A stretch of 64,000 nt of DNA from Schistosoma haematobium (GCF_000699445.3 NC_067202.1:2479929-2543928); one strand, 5' to 3'; counted from the stretch's first letter, positions 44,721 through 56,900 are shown. Notes: generated from the letters alone by a model not told the origin. Numbers and translations: made by a program.

Positions 44721-45432
44721 AAAGACTATAGTTTCACTTTATAAACTAGATTAGAATTATAGTCAATGATCCAATTAATCTAATTAATACAACAAAAACA
44801 ATCTAATGACATTACAATATATTCATCTTCTAATCATATTTAACGCATAACACATTAAAATTGTATCCATGATCAAGGAGAATCAAAACAAAACAAACAA
44901 ACAAGCATAAACAACTTGGAAAAACTTTGAATTGAATGACAAATAAGAAAAACAAAAGTATTTTAATAAAATATACAAACAGAAATGATGTAACTTACTC
45001 AGATGAAGTGAAATCTTGAATGAATATACCATTATTCATAATAATAATGATAATAATAATAATCTAGTTACTAACGGGATCTATTAAAAGCATAATCTTT
45101 AAATTAAACATAGAAATCAATCTCCCAACACATGCGAATGGGAATGAAATGGAGAGGTGGTGGTGGTGGGGGAGGGAGAGGTGATGATGATTAAAGTGAA
45201 TGAATGAATGATTATATAAATAAATAAGTAAAATAAACAAGTACACAAGAAACTTTGTATCCTCTTTAAATACATACATAATGAAAGTAGGTTTTCATCA
45301 TCAAAGTTCCAATAGAATTATGCATTAATGAATTGAATTCTGTAAAAAAAATGTGAAAAATATAAAAAGAAGTAAACTATGAATAAAGAAAAAAACAACT
45401 CGTGAGATATTAGTGCTACTCTCTTGATTATA
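44721..45432. other. Intergenic, unassigned
   Basis: AT-rich with an ATAATAATGATAATA run near 45045-45063. The His/Leu-rich - strand frame at 45064-45279 is low-complexity and not accepted as a gene. Confidence 0.4.
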
Positions 45433-46160
45433 ATCAGTCAGTCAGCTACAACGTAGGACCAGGCACATATATGCATCGGTCGAAGTTGCCATACTTCATT
45501 AACACAACAAGATGGATACCAGATTCAGAGAAGCAGTTATTTCAATGATAGTAATGTATAAGAGAAAGATTGCATATAACGATATAGTACAGGAAGAAAG
45601 AATTACTTCGTAGAAAGAAAGATATGAAGTGATTTTAATCTCATAGTTTAAGGGAGGACAGCGAGTGTTGTATACACCTACGCCTTTATGTCGATTCTGA
45701 GCCATGTCACCCAAAGTCTCCAACCCTTGGTTAAGATAGTCACACGGACCCCAACCAAGTAGTCTGCATCTCCCAACATGGCTAAGACTAGAAGTTAATG
45801 ACTTCAAGGACTGGTGCCACGTTTTGGTTTGGCCGCCGCCAACTTTCTTCCAACTATCTCCAATACCGGTTAGCATTGCACGTCGTGGTAATCGGTCTTC
45901 AGGTATACGCAACACGTGACCCAAACATCTCAGTCGATAAAGATTAACAACCTCATCAACTGATTTACCATCATCATGCTCTAATACCCTGCGTTTAACC
46001 TCACTATTACTTACCCGGTGATCCCAGCAGACGCCATCAATAGTTCTAAGGCATCTGTGGTCAAATACTAGTAGCTTACGAGTGTCTTCTACTCTTAATG
46101 GTCATGTTTCGCTGTCGTAAATTAAAACGGAATGGACTGCCGCGCAGTATAATCGTCCCT
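45433..46160 (-). mobile_element. RTE-B 3' copy
   Basis: Antisense: CAGTCAGTCAGCTACAACGT, then TATGCATCGGTCGAAGTTGC, running to GGAATGGACTGCCGCGCAGT. No RT motif is left. The - strand frame at 45499-45924 is LINE sequence, not a host gene. Confidence 0.82.
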
Positions 46161-47215
46161 CTTGATTATATATTTATGAACTGACAAACACTCTAATTTA
46201 TAAAATGTTGAACAACTGTTTAGTTCTAGTATGAAACTATTCAGCAGTGAACACAAAGTATCTTGTTAGAGATAGAACAAACAGTCTTTAAGTGTTACAA
46301 CAAGTGCAGAACCACTTAGCAGGTATTCTATCCGATATTAAGCGACCAAATTTCAATATCGTTTACAGGTAGGTAACTGTCTCACACAAAACATAGGTGA
46401 ACTTCATTAGTCACGGCTTGTCACTAGGTCCAGGTAGTGATATAATCAAGCTTGTCACTGGTTTATGTCTCTCATCCTTTACAAAATAAAGTCATCCCTT
46501 GGCCAATCACGTGAATTTTCCACTTTAATGATTCCTAACCGGCTTAATATAACAATATATCCTTCTCAATTGAAGATTTCTAATATACTCACTGGATTGT
46601 TATATCAATTCATATAATACTATGGTCAGTTCGCATATTCATTCACAAATCACACATATACAGTTCAAACTTCATAGGATCACTGTAGTTTATACGTATA
46701 GTTTGTCAGAAATACACTTTTCTTTTCTAGAATATTTCATAATAGACAATTAATATGGCACATAGTCAATTGGATATTATTTACTATTTTAATAGGATTA
46801 GGCCAAACTAACACAGTTTATACACGTGAAATTTTTATCAACATCTGATGTTCAAGTGAAACGTGAAGAAGGCAAATAATCTGAGAGAAATTCCAGATCG
46901 ACTTTAGATTTGATCAAAATACCAAAGAAGAAAGGAATCAAGTAAGTATTGATAGTGAATGCAATTTTTGAAACAGACGCAAACACTTGCATACACATTT
47001 GGCTGTGCTCTAGTTACATCTTGTCGAATGAGGTATAAAGATAGATATATAATATAACGATTGAGAAATAGGAAACTGAATTTCTCAACCATTCATACGA
47101 TTATATAAATAGATGGTAATATACTTACCATGGTTGTCGATATTACAGGTAAAGAGCGATAAAACTTCATCATATATATATAGAAGGGGAGAGGCGTAGT
47201 CAAATAGAGTTAAAT
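46161..47215. other. Intergenic, 3' of the proline-rich gene
   Basis: No gene or clear repeat. It should hold the 3' UTR of the - strand gene ending at 47216; I saw no canonical AATAAA close to that stop. Confidence 0.4.
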
Positions 47216-47349
47216 TTAATCAGACCAACTGAGACTAGACAATGAACTCCAACTGCCACATCTTGGACCCACAAATCCACCACCCCAACCACCCAAACCA
47301 CCGAATAGACGACTTGCCAAATAACCACCAGCTACTCCTGAAGCGAGAC
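47216..47349 (-). CDS. Proline-rich gene, last exon
   Basis: 134 nt, acceptor GTGTAG|GTCTCG, stop TAA at 47216-47218. Encodes LASGVAGGYLASRLFGG .. CGSWSSLSSLSWSD. The segment is rich in G, A and S at helix-packing spacing. Confidence 0.78.
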
Positions 47350-50300
47350 CTACACACAAATAAATAAGAATAACATGTAAACTATTCAGTAAAAATTTAG
47401 TTGGCTTATTTGTGCCCTAAAAGAAAGATTTTTCATAAATATCATATTGTTAAACCTTTATTGGAAATTTCACATGAATTGAATATTGCGGCCAAACCGA
47501 CTTACTACAATGAGACAATCAGAAAAGCGAATCCATTTAGTCAATCAGAAAACATCATACATACATAACTTTAAATCGTTATTCAGAAACATAAATCGTA
47601 TTGCTGACCTTAAGCTTATCATCGACGTTCAAAAGACAACATTCTATTAAGACATATGCGCTTCGAACTTGTAACAACTTCTTTGATGCACCCTTCTAAG
47701 TTAGCTTTATCAAAATTCATACAACTTTCGAAATAACATAACTAACAATGGATCATGCTTTCACTTTGCTTAGTAAAATTCATTCTGGCCAGAGATATTC
47801 GACTTGACGTAACCGTAGTTGTTACCTCGACGTGGTGATCTGGCTTATCTATCGTGATGAACCATTCGACCTATACTTTCTGCAGATCCTACATTATTTC
47901 TGAAGTTGGTCGGAGAACTATAAGATTAAAATTAGCAAACTTGTGGTCAAAGGGCGAAGTCATACTGTCGAATACTGTATAGAGGTGTAACAGCAATAAG
48001 GTGCTTCTATCAGACAATTACCATACATTGTGATGCTGCCTTCTTATAAAGGAAAGGAGAGGTTATAAAAGGATGGCCTAGAAAATATCACAACTCAACT
48101 ATATAACTTTCTGTCTCTGGTAGTAAGGTGGACAACTGTGGAACAACGTGAGTGGTGACACTTTTAGGGCCGGTCTTTTCTAACCCTTTCCTTTTATTGT
48201 GAGAAGGCGCGAATGTGCACTAACCCAAGTTTCCACAACAAACCAGAACAAGATGAGAATAATAAGACGAATATCAAATGAGATCTAAATAATATACAAA
48301 CAATGGAAATGAGAACGACCAAAGATTGGGAATATAGTCCAAGAAGATGAAATGAAAAAAAATATGTATGAAGAGAGATTAGAACTAAAGATCTAAATTA
48401 AGATGAATGGATTTGAGCGATTATGACAGATCCTAAGTGAGATCATACAAAATCTGCAACCACTAATCCTAGTTACTTCATGGACATCTAACAATAGACG
48501 TGTCAAACAACTACCTCAATTGATGAAAACGCATAACCACATCAACTGATCTAGTTACATTTATTCTTTATTATATCTCATAAATTCATATATATATATA
48601 TTATTTTATTCAAAATATTATTTAGTCGAAATGCTCTCACATGGCCACGTGCATAAAACCACTGACAGGGAAGTCCTAATCACTGCCTTCTCGCACCATG
48701 GATGTTGTTTATGAAATTGAGAGGACGAAAAGCGAATGCCCAGCGCTTTAAACGGGTTGGTGGTCACAGAGAGTTCACATAGGGGAGTTGGAAAACCCTC
48801 ATTCCAAAACCAATGGTACACATTAGCTCCAGCATCCTGAAGGGACAAATGGCTACCATGGGACTGCATCTCTTGACGTTGCTCCACTACCTTGTGAATT
48901 AGATCTTTAGATCAAAGGCTCCGGGTGTGACCTCCTTGAGATAGTTGTTATGGAACTGAATAAAAAGCTTCTATTCATCTATACTATTTCATAATTTTAA
49001 ATGATTACATAACACACACAATAATGAGATTAATAGATATTTTTATAAATAAAATTGTATTGTCTTATGATTCTCTGAATAATTTAGATGTTTACAAATT
49101 ATATATTAATATTGTATTATATTTGATAATCTAAATAGGAATCAAGACGGTTGTTATTCTTCAGAACAATTAAATCAGTCATTCTTATCACTGTGAAAAA
49201 AAAATATCAGTAAGTGAATATGTGTAGTAGATATATATGAATGAATTAAGATGAATAGTAACTATGTGACCACCTAGTACACTCTTCAATATTGGATGAC
49301 AACTAACTTGTAAGTAATATCATATTTATTTGAGGGGGGGGGAGACTACAACTTGAATGTTTTCACTATTTTAGAATTCTTTCAAGTTTTCAGATTGATT
49401 AAAGTGATAATCCACTTATATCAATACATGAATCACAATGTTTCTTTAAATTAAACAACGATACGAGATTTATCAATTCCAGTTATTATTTATTTAATTT
49501 TATTTAAACACATAAACATTGGTATACGGAGGCACCAAATAGATATGCATCACACTTCATCATTCGATTTGTGTGAGAGCTGGAATACTTTGTGCGTACC
49601 TAAACCGAAGCAGGTGATTTTCTTAGGAAGCTACTTCTTGAACTTTTGACCTAGAGGTTTAATCCACAAAGAGATGTAGTCCCACGGTAGCCGATGACCA
49701 ACAATAGGTTCGTACGTCATTTGTCCCCTTAGATTCCTGTAGACCATGTGACCATTGGTTTGAAATGAGGGTTTTCCAACTCCCCTACGTGGACTCTCTG
49801 TGTCCACCAACCCGGTTAAAGTGCCGGACATTCGCTTTCCGTCCTTTCATTTTTGTAAACAACACCCCTTTCGCGAGAAGGCAGTGAGTAAAACTTCCCT
49901 ATTAGTTTTTGTATGCACGTGGCCATATGAGAGCATTTCGAGAGGGAGAGCTGACTCTCGGTTGTACCAGGGCATTTGAAGGCTAAACCCCTCGTAAAAA
50001 CATTTTTAATGTGACGACCAAGTGTACTCCGAATGCAAAAAACAATTGCTCTCAATTGTCTACAGCAACAACTCAGATAAATACAGACTGTCTAAATCCA
50101 GCACAAGTTACTACAACTTCCCCTATCTCCACTATGAAACCATTTCTACAAAACGATGTTCAACCTATGTCAAGTCTGAATACAGTAGGCTCATTCCCAA
50201 GATCTACTCCTCGACGTAGAACGTACAAATTTAAAGATACTGATGATAGTCATCCTATCACCACTACTACTACAAGTCGTCGTCGGACTAGACATTCTTC

Positions 50301-53300
50301 TGGATGCTCAATGCTATAGGAGGAGGTTGGATAAAAGCTAGGAGCGGCCAGAACAAAACATAACACAAATCCATGAAATCACTGACAAGTAGACTGAGTC
50401 ATATTGGTAGGTGTAGACTACCTGGTTGGGGACCACGAGATGATAGCAACCGATGGTTAGAGACCCTGAATGACATGACTCAGAATTGTTTGCTATGGTG
50501 CAGGTGCATCCACTCTTTGTGTTCTCCCAAATTCTATTCTTCTGAATTCTTCATGTCCCTTTCTTTTTTCTCTTTCCAAATTTATTTCACTGTATTATAC
50601 TCCTTGAATAACATCTTCAAACCCTAATGTTTCCGATTACTGCTTATACTCTTACTACATCTACCACTATGGGATTTGAATCGACAACTGCATCTCTGTG
50701 CTAATGTGGTATGGCAACTCGAACTGATGTATGTATGTACGAATTTCTACGTTGTTACTGACTGATTGACTGACTGAAAGGCTAAACATCAATGGGAAGA
50801 GTTACACAAGTGTATATAGAAAAGGTTAGGTATTAATTCGAATACAAAAAGAAAACAAAGAGGAATGCAACAGTAGCAACTAATCAATATATTGGATAAA
50901 CAAAAAAGAAAAAAATCCATGTTATTATTATTAATTCTATAAATAAATAATTGTTTATGATAAAAAAAAATTATGTAGCCATAATAATATCGTTTTTGTT
51001 TTGATTATCTATTGTTGACCTTGAATGGTATTGATTATTTCTTTTGGCAATAAAAAATAAATCGATTCATCTTTTATGAATATAAAAGAACCAATTGACT
51101 TATACTTAGAAATTATTATATGTGAAGTACAAAACGTGATCGGAATTGTAAGATGTTATGATAATTGAAAATTTTAATGAGAAATAAATTGAAACCCGTT
51201 TGGTATTATTAAATAAAAGCTACTTTACATTTTATTTTATACAAGATAGATGTTAGTCAACATTATGGACATGGTGACGAAGATCTGTAAGTTGAAAGTT
51301 GGTAGCCGGTGACCAACGATTGGTTCATACGCCATTTGTTCCTTTAGGATACTGGAGCCCATGTGCACCATTGGTTGAGAGAGAGAGAGATGATTCTCCA
51401 CACACTCAGCCGTACCAGGCCATTTGAGGGCTCTTTCACACAAAAAAACATCACCTCCAAACATCATCTAAGAGTGTCATCGGCGGAGGACGAAACATCA
51501 AGCAGTTTGTACCATCCTATGATGATCAGATTAAAGGTCAATAAGTTTAAATAAGTTGATGCCTTGGTGTCTTAGTCTGCTTCGTGTCACTAATTAGTTT
51601 TTTAAACTACTCTATTAAGTAAACCAGCATCGGATATCAGTGTAATAAAAAGATACAAAAATGATGGAATTGGTATCTGTAGCCGCGAAGTAAAAGTCTA
51701 CACATTCTCTTTCAATGGAATAATTGAAAAAAGGAACTATCAACTCACACAACATCACTGAAAGCAATATTAATCATTACATAAAATGGATGTAGATTAC
51801 AAAAAGAAATCAATCCAACTTACCAACTGCTGCATTTTTCAATCCTTTACATTTCTTCTTTTTCGGTTTACCATCTACATAGACCACTTGATATGGTTGG
51901 CCATTTTGCCCGACAAAATATTGACTTTGTGGATCTTGTGGACGTGGTTGATAACCACTATAAGAACTTGTCCCAGGCACATAAGCACCTGGTGCTGGTG
52001 GTCGTGCAGGGGGTACTGTTGGTGGAACATAATTATTAGTTGGGTATCCATAATTGGGTTGACTAATCGGGGGAGGAGGCCCATAACCACCTATAAAATT
52101 CAGAGATATTTATTAGTATGGGGGTTGTGGAAATTGTTGAATTTTAGTGCGAGATCACAAACAGATGTAAGTTGAACGACTATTCGAAAGCTGGAAGCAC
52201 TCTGGACAACTGTTTACTCCCAATAGAGGGACCCTTCACTACTCGTCATGTACGACCCTAAACCACAAGATGTTCAATAATTACTTAAGTCAATTCGTGA
52301 TCCCAAAAAGAATTTGTATATTAAATTTAGAAAATAATCTAGGAGAAATTCACATACCAGGATTTCCACCATAAGCAGTTGGATCAGGCACTGAAAATTG
52401 AGAAAAGATGGGAGAAAGCAATTACGGAAGTTTAACTAACAATAGAATACAAATAAATCGATTAAAGAAAGAAATCAATAACTCGAACAGTGATTGACAA
52501 ATTGATTTCGTGGGTCAGTTGAAGTTAAACATTAACACCATTGGATGCCACCCAGCTCAATGATCTCACCGTTAAGCGTTCGAGCGCGAGATCGACAGGT
52601 TCTGGGTTCGAATCTCGAGTGGCGGGATCGTGGGTGCTCACTGATGAGGAGTTTTTATTTATTTATTTAAACACATAAACATTGGTACAAAAAGGCACCA
52701 AATAGATGTGCGCCACATAAACCATTCGATTTGTGTGAGGGCTGTGATACTGCCCGGGTGCCCAGACCGAAACAGGTGGTTATCTTAGGGGGCCACTCCC
52801 CGAGCCTTTGACCTAAAGGTCTAACCCACAAGGCAGTGGAGCATCGTAAGGAGATGCAATCCCATGGTAGCCGGTGACCAACGAGTGGTTCATACGCCAT
52901 TTGTTCCCGCAGGATACTGGAGCCCATGAGCACCATTGGTTTGGAATCCGGTTAAAGCGCCGGACATTCACTTTTTCTTCCTCTGAATTTCGTAAACAAC
53001 ACCCCCGCCGCGAGAAGGCAGTGAGTAGGACTTCCCTGGCAGAGGCTGTATACGCGTGGCCGTGTGAGAGCATTTCGAGAGGGAGGACGGGCCCATCCCA
53101 CTCTCGGCCATACCAGGGCATTTGGGGGCACTGATGAGGAGTCCCACAATGGGATGAGACAACCGTCTAGCACTTAGTTGAACAGTTCAAAGAAGATTAA
53201 TTTAAGCAAACAGTAAATGAATATAAATATCGATACATACACACATACATCTTTAGCTAAATAAAACAGAGCCATCACAACTAATGAGAAAGTAGTGTTA

Positions 53301-54835
53301 CTAATTGTAAAAAATAATAAAGGTTTACTACTGTGGATAGTTTAAGCATTGAATATTCAAATCTTGATGATTAAGCAATGAAAAAAAAAAACAATCACTG
53401 TCGTCTAACTTTTGCAAAACCTTGACATCCATGATGAATATGTGAATTTCATTGTCAAAAAATCCTTATAATACAATTCAATTATGATTTCAAATATACA
53501 ACTGATCAAGATCAAAATATTTGATCTTTATATGTAATGCTAATTTTGACATTTACATCAGAATCCTGATATGCATGGAACAAGATTTAAATATCAATTT
53601 ATAGATGATTATCACAGAATGTCAATGTTAAAATCTTTCCATCCTATTGTTAAATACTTAAGAATAGAAACCATTGCAAGTTGATACGATCTGTAGTATA
53701 ATATGAAGACGATTTATTGAAGATTTATTTGGAACCCAATATAAATCAAAATGTACTTTTGAAATATATACTGGTTTTAATATGATTTACATTAATTAAT
53801 GGTTAGATTTGTGTATATATTGAACTGTGTAGTACTTGATATTGATTATTCAAATGATTTTCTGACTACTAATATGGATATTTACATTATCAGAAAATTA
53901 ACTCCTTATAAGGGAAAGATATTACTAATATAATCACCCCCCCTCTTCAAACTGTGACTACATGACATCGAGATGATTGGAAAAAAAAATCAATATCATC
54001 TGTCAGTCACACTCAAATTAATTGAAACCTCGGTCACCACCATATCAATTAAAGACTACTGAACATTAAATACGACATAACGATGGTAGAGTATGTTATA
54101 TCTAGAAGCTTAGATTCTTAATATACCGCGTATGATTTGAGCACCCGGACGCTAGAACCCTCCCAAGTCACAAATGGAAAAACAGAAGAAGACTGCAGAA
54201 AGTGTTTGTTGGGCAAAAATCGAAATATACAGAAAATCATGAGTATTTATAGATATTAGCGTTTGTTAAAATATTTAAATTCGACCAATCTGTAAAGAGG
54301 CATTTTATGCTACTGACCAATAGTAGCATACCATATTGATATTCTAGAAAGCTACATTGCGTTCTGATTAGATGGAATTATTCGGTTCTTCTAGAGCTTC
54401 CAGAGACTCCATCGTAGTTCTCAGAAGCCATCCCAATAGAGTCAAGGACAAAATATTTGTATTTGAATTTAGTTAATACAATCAAAGTCCAGCTCCTCAA
54501 GCTGTATTTTACACATGAGGAACCAATTTGACCCTAAATGAATTGTAGAATAGTTTTCAAATTATCCAATGTATAAAGACACTAATAAATAAGAATTCTA
54601 TCATTATTTCTAACAATTTTGAAGTGATGTAAACTATAGAATTTTCCTTGATTAACACATTCTTACACAATGAAACATGTCAACATGAAAATAAAGTTGT
54701 GTTTTGTATTTATGGAAAAAAACAACAAACAAAAATATTATTATATTTACTTCCAAAACCGATTGATCCTGTAGGTAGAGCTGGTGCCGGTGAAGGTTGA
54801 TATGGTGGAGGGGCAGATGGAAGTGTTGAAGTTTG
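47216..54835 (-). CDS. Proline-rich PPPY protein with Gly-rich C terminus (partial)
   Basis: Exons in transcript order: 54835-54751, 52390-52358 (33 nt), 52090-51824, 47349-47216, all GT..AG and phase-compatible; the 5' exons are unknown. The protein starts with QTSTLPSAPPPYQPSPAPAL, passes through MPDPTAYGGNPGGYGPPPP and SGYQPRPQDPQSQYFVGQNG, then PYQVVYVDGKPKKKKCKG, and ends with NAAVGLASGVAGGYLASRLF, a Gly-rich stretch and SSLSWSD. PPPY is a ligand type for WW domains such as NEDD4-class ligases. The basic KPKKKKC followed by a small-residue hydrophobic segment looks like a membrane-associating or glycine-zipper end. I do not recognise the family. It converges with TXNL1. Confidence 0.78.
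47810..48235. repeat. Repeat F, second copy
   Basis: Resembles 14926-15459: GACGTGGTGATCTGGCTTAT, GGGCGAAGTCATACTG, GATGCTGCCTTCTTATAAAG. Lies in the large intron of the proline-rich gene. Confidence 0.55.
48625..48950 (+). mobile_element. SINE-C, both ends truncated
   Basis: Sense: CGAAATGCTCTCACATGGCC to AAAGGCTCCGGGTGTG. The TAAA tail and the first ~50 bp are missing. Confidence 0.75.
48951..49489. other. Intron sequence, unassigned
   Basis: AT-rich. Contains a G9 run at 49334-49342. No recognised feature. Confidence 0.4.
49490..49987 (-). mobile_element. SINE-C, near full length
   Basis: Antisense: TTTTATTTAAACACATAAAC at the left, CGGTTAAAGTGCCGGACATT, to CCAGGGCATTTGAAGGCT. Abuts the CaaX open frame on its right. 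Confidence 0.82.
49990..50319 (+). pseudogene. Orphan open frame ending in a CaaX-like box
   Basis: About 110 codons open from the SINE-C edge to a TAG at 50317-50319, with no ATG upstream. The C-terminal half is STPRRRTYKFKD, a Thr run, then SRRRTRHSSGCSML. A basic Ser/Arg stretch before Cys-Ser-Met-Leu is what a prenylation signal looks like (lamins, Ras-like tails). The left edge is SINE-C and the right edge is RTE-B', so this may be the last exon of a broken gene or a retrocopy fragment. It is antisense to, and inside, an intron of the proline-rich gene. Function not assigned. Confidence 0.4.
50320..50775 (+). mobile_element. RTE-B' 3' copy
   Basis: Sense: GAGGAGGTTGGATAAAAGC, GTAGACTACCTGGTTGGGG, CTAATGTGGTATGGCAACTC, and the tail CTGACTGATTGACTGACTGA. 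Subfamily partner of 41915-42885. Confidence 0.82.
50776..51289. other. Intron sequence, unassigned
   Basis: AT-rich, nothing recognised. Confidence 0.4.
51290..51450 (-). mobile_element. SINE-C with internal deletion
   Basis: TGGTAGC-like start with GTGACCAACGATTGG and CATGTGCACCATTGGTT, joined by a GA run to CAGCCGTACCAGGCCATTTG. The middle third is missing. Confidence 0.65.
51451..51823. other. Intron sequence, unassigned
   Basis: No recognised feature. Confidence 0.4.
51824..52090 (-). CDS. Proline-rich gene, third known exon
   Basis: 267 nt, acceptor TTTATAG|GTGG, donor GTTG|GTAAGT. Encodes GGYGPPPPISQPNYGYPTNN .. VVYVDGKPKKKKCKGLKNAA, rich in Pro, Tyr and Gly. Confidence 0.82.
52358..52390 (-). 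CDS. Proline-rich gene, 33-nt micro-exon
   Basis: Acceptor TTTTCAG|TGCC, donor CCTG|GTATGT. Completes a Met codon and encodes PDPTAYGGNP. Its length is a multiple of three, so skipping would keep the frame, as in schistosome micro-exon genes. Confidence 0.7.
52530..53210 (+). mobile_element. Sm-alpha-type SINE split by SINE-C
   Basis: Left part 52530-52652 has an A-box-like CAGCTCAATGAT, a strong B box GGTTCGAATC (52605-52614) and CACTGATGAGGAGT. The right part resumes at 53129 with CACTGATGAGGAGTCCCACA, GGGATGAGAC and CCGTCTAG. Without the insert, the hammerhead has CTGATGA and GTC, but GAGA in place of GAAA. Stem I (GTGCT with AGCAC) pairs well. Confidence 0.82.
52653..53128 (-). mobile_element. 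SINE-C inserted in a hammerhead, exact ends
   Basis: 476 bp between 14-bp duplications CACTGATGAGGAGT (52639-52652 and 53129-53142). Left edge TTTATTTATTTATTTAAACA (tail complement), right edge GGGCATTTGGGGG. This fixes both termini of the family. Compared with 34517-35037 about 45 bp around the GGTTTTCCAACTCCCC block are missing. Confidence 0.9.
53211..53689. other. Intron sequence, unassigned
   Basis: No recognised feature. Confidence 0.4.
53690..54010. repeat. Old repeat E, second copy
   Basis: Diverged match to 37096-37400 in the same orientation (GAAGATTTATTTGGAACCCA, CATGACATCGAGATGATTGG). No coding content. Confidence 0.45.
54094..54450. repeat. LTR-like repeat D, second copy
   Basis: TGTTATATCTAGAAGC, ATATACCGCGTATGAT and AACCCTCCCAAGTCAC match 31293-31681. 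The right end is not recognisable. Confidence 0.5.
54751..54835 (-). CDS. Proline-rich gene, first exon found
   Basis: 85 nt, donor GGAA|GTAAAT, acceptor TTTCAG|CAAACT (an alternative AG six bases further upstream would add Phe-Gln). Encodes QTSTLPSAPPPYQPSPAPAL, then PTGSIGFG. Entry phase 0, so an upstream exon must exist. Confidence 0.72.
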
Positions 54836-54841
54836 CTGAAA

Positions 54842-55989
54842 CTGAAACACGATTGTATTTTGTTATACAACAGATGTCAAGGTACTTTATGATATAGATA
54901 TATATATAATGAAGCAAGTGATTTGTTACTCAGAAGGATGTCTATCCAATTAACTGGATAGTTGTTTCGTTGTGAAGCTCTCAATGTCTTTTAGACAGTG
55001 ATTAATTAGTACGTACTTTAAACAGGGTAAAAGTACACTATAAGGATGAACTTAAAACAACTGCGATGAGATTACAGCTACTTTATAGCCAATCAAAAAA
55101 CAGCTCTTATAAAAACAAATAGTTTATAGAAAAGAAGTTAATTTATATAGAAAGAGTCCTCACATTGTTCCTACTTAAGGTTAGGTACATAGGATAAAGA
55201 TTAAAGATTGAGGTTTTAATTACGAACTGACATTAATTATCATGTAAAAATTCTGTTTAGTCATATGGATGGATAGATTTCGCTTAAAAGTTCCCGTTAT
55301 GCTATATGACTAATTCATCTCTGAAATGTAGTCCCATCAGATTAAGACGTATTTTAAAATATTATCAATTCGCCTGTTATATACACTTTACAGACAATTG
55401 AGCATTTCGATACACTTAACATTGTCGTTTTTACTCAATGGTAGCAAACATTAATCTTATATTATCATTTAAAACATTTCGAAGAATATACAAAGGTATC
55501 TATCTTTACTATTCGTTAAACACAATAATCTATTACTGCTAACTACTCTGATATTTATCTTGATAATTTCATCTTGGTGAGTTGATAATAAAATGTGGCA
55601 ACTTCAACCAATTCCCATATGTTCCAGGTTACACATTGTATTTAGCTGATTGACTGAGATTATAAGTACCTTAGACAGAGTTCTATAAAGCGAAATCATG
55701 TTATTCTTCTGAATTACTTGTTTTAAATCATTCTGAATATGTGTTAAACTGCATTACATTTGAATATATAAAATAATAGTAATACGCTACACGTACACCG
55801 ATAACAATGTTTACTAAAAACTAAACGACACAAAGAAGAAATCTAACCCCGCTAACCTTCATCTTCAGAAGTAAGGCTTATCAGAGTACGGAGCTCACAA
55901 AAATTCCCGTTTAGCTACCTCCAAACAGTTGTCTCTTGGTTATCCAGTCACCCTCCGATATGACCAAGAAATCTAAGCCGGTTTTCTCT
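54842..55989. other. Unassigned sequence
   Basis: No gene or repeat family recognised. I looked for a further - strand proline-rich exon and found none. Confidence 0.4.
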
Positions 55990-56045
55990 GTTTACATATC
56001 TCAAAAAGCGATATGCTTCCACAGTGTGGGCAACCGGGAAGTGAC
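55990..56045. repeat. Repeat F fragment
   Basis: CTTCCACAGTGTGGGCAACC and GGGAAGTGA match the right part of 14926-15459. Confidence 0.45.
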
Positions 56046-56229
56046 AACCTCCTTACTAGCTATAAAAGCGCTCGTAATGCTCTTACGATCAAATACGCTT
56101 GTTACTTTTCATTAATATTTCCATTCCCACTACCAACCATAATTCTTATGAACCCGCTTTTATCCAACATGCCTGAACTGAACAAAAATTACTTTATCAC
56201 ATATTGAATGAAACTCCGCCTACAACTTC

Positions 56230-56900
56230 TCTAGTGTTAGTGCCGGTCCCAAGCCAGGGTAAAGGAGGAAGGTTGAGCAGGGGTTGGAAGCCCCATTCCA
56301 AAGGAAATAACCTTGCTAGAAAAACGCTAATCAGAATAAACAATTTAAAACATTTAAACTCTGCCCTCTGAGTTGAAGGAATAATTATGACGCCTCATGA
56401 TAGAAGCCGAGTTCCTTCGGAAGTCACGAGGCCGATGCCCTTTCTAACAACTCGAGCAACAATTTTTATAGGTACATGGAACGTCCGGACAATGTGGGAG
56501 ACCGGGAAGACCAGTCAAATAGCAACGGAAATGAGGAGATACAAATCGGCAGTACTGAGTATCAACGAAACCCATTGGACCCAAGCTGGACAGCAAAGGC
56601 TAAATACGAGAGAGGTGCTGCTATACTCCGGTCACGAAGAGGAAAATGATCCACACACTCAGGGAGTTGCTCTGATGCTGTCCAAACAAGCACGAAATGC
56701 ACTTGTAGGATAGGAATCTCACGGATCCAGATTCATCAAAGCATCATTCAAAACAAAACACGAGGGGATTACAATGAATGCTATCCAGTGTTATGCACCC
56801 ACCAATGATAGCAATGACGACGATAAAGATCAGTTCTACGATAGGCTGCAATAAATCATAGCGAAGTGTCCAAGAAAAGACCTCATCATCCTAATGGGAG
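56230..56900 (+). mobile_element. RTE-A 5' end with endonuclease start
   Basis: The 5' UTR contains GCCGGTCCCAAGCCAGGGTA and a GTTGGAAGCCCC block. The frame from 56387 encodes MTPHDRSRVPSEVTRPMPFL, FIGTWNVRTMWETGKTSQIA, LSINETHWTQAG (catalytic Glu) and NDPHTQGVALMLSK, then stops at 56711. The next piece (QCYAPTNDSNDDDKDQ) overlaps the start of the window's first RTE-A copy. Cut at about 56900 (CTAATGGGAGA) by SINE-C. Confidence 0.84.

Noticed and set aside
45064..45279. Leu/His-rich - strand open frame of 71 codons
   Set aside because: Low-complexity: it arises from GGTGGTGG and AATGAATGA-like runs, with no motif or splice support.
45499..45924. 141-codon - strand frame (GHVLRIPEDRLPRRAM ..)
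   Set aside because: It is the 3' region of an RTE-B copy. The same sequence recurs at 14223, 60975 and others.
51786..52175. 129-codon + strand frame rich in Trp and Ile
   Set aside because: Shadow of the proline-rich exon 51824-52090 on the - strand, whose splice sites and phases fit.
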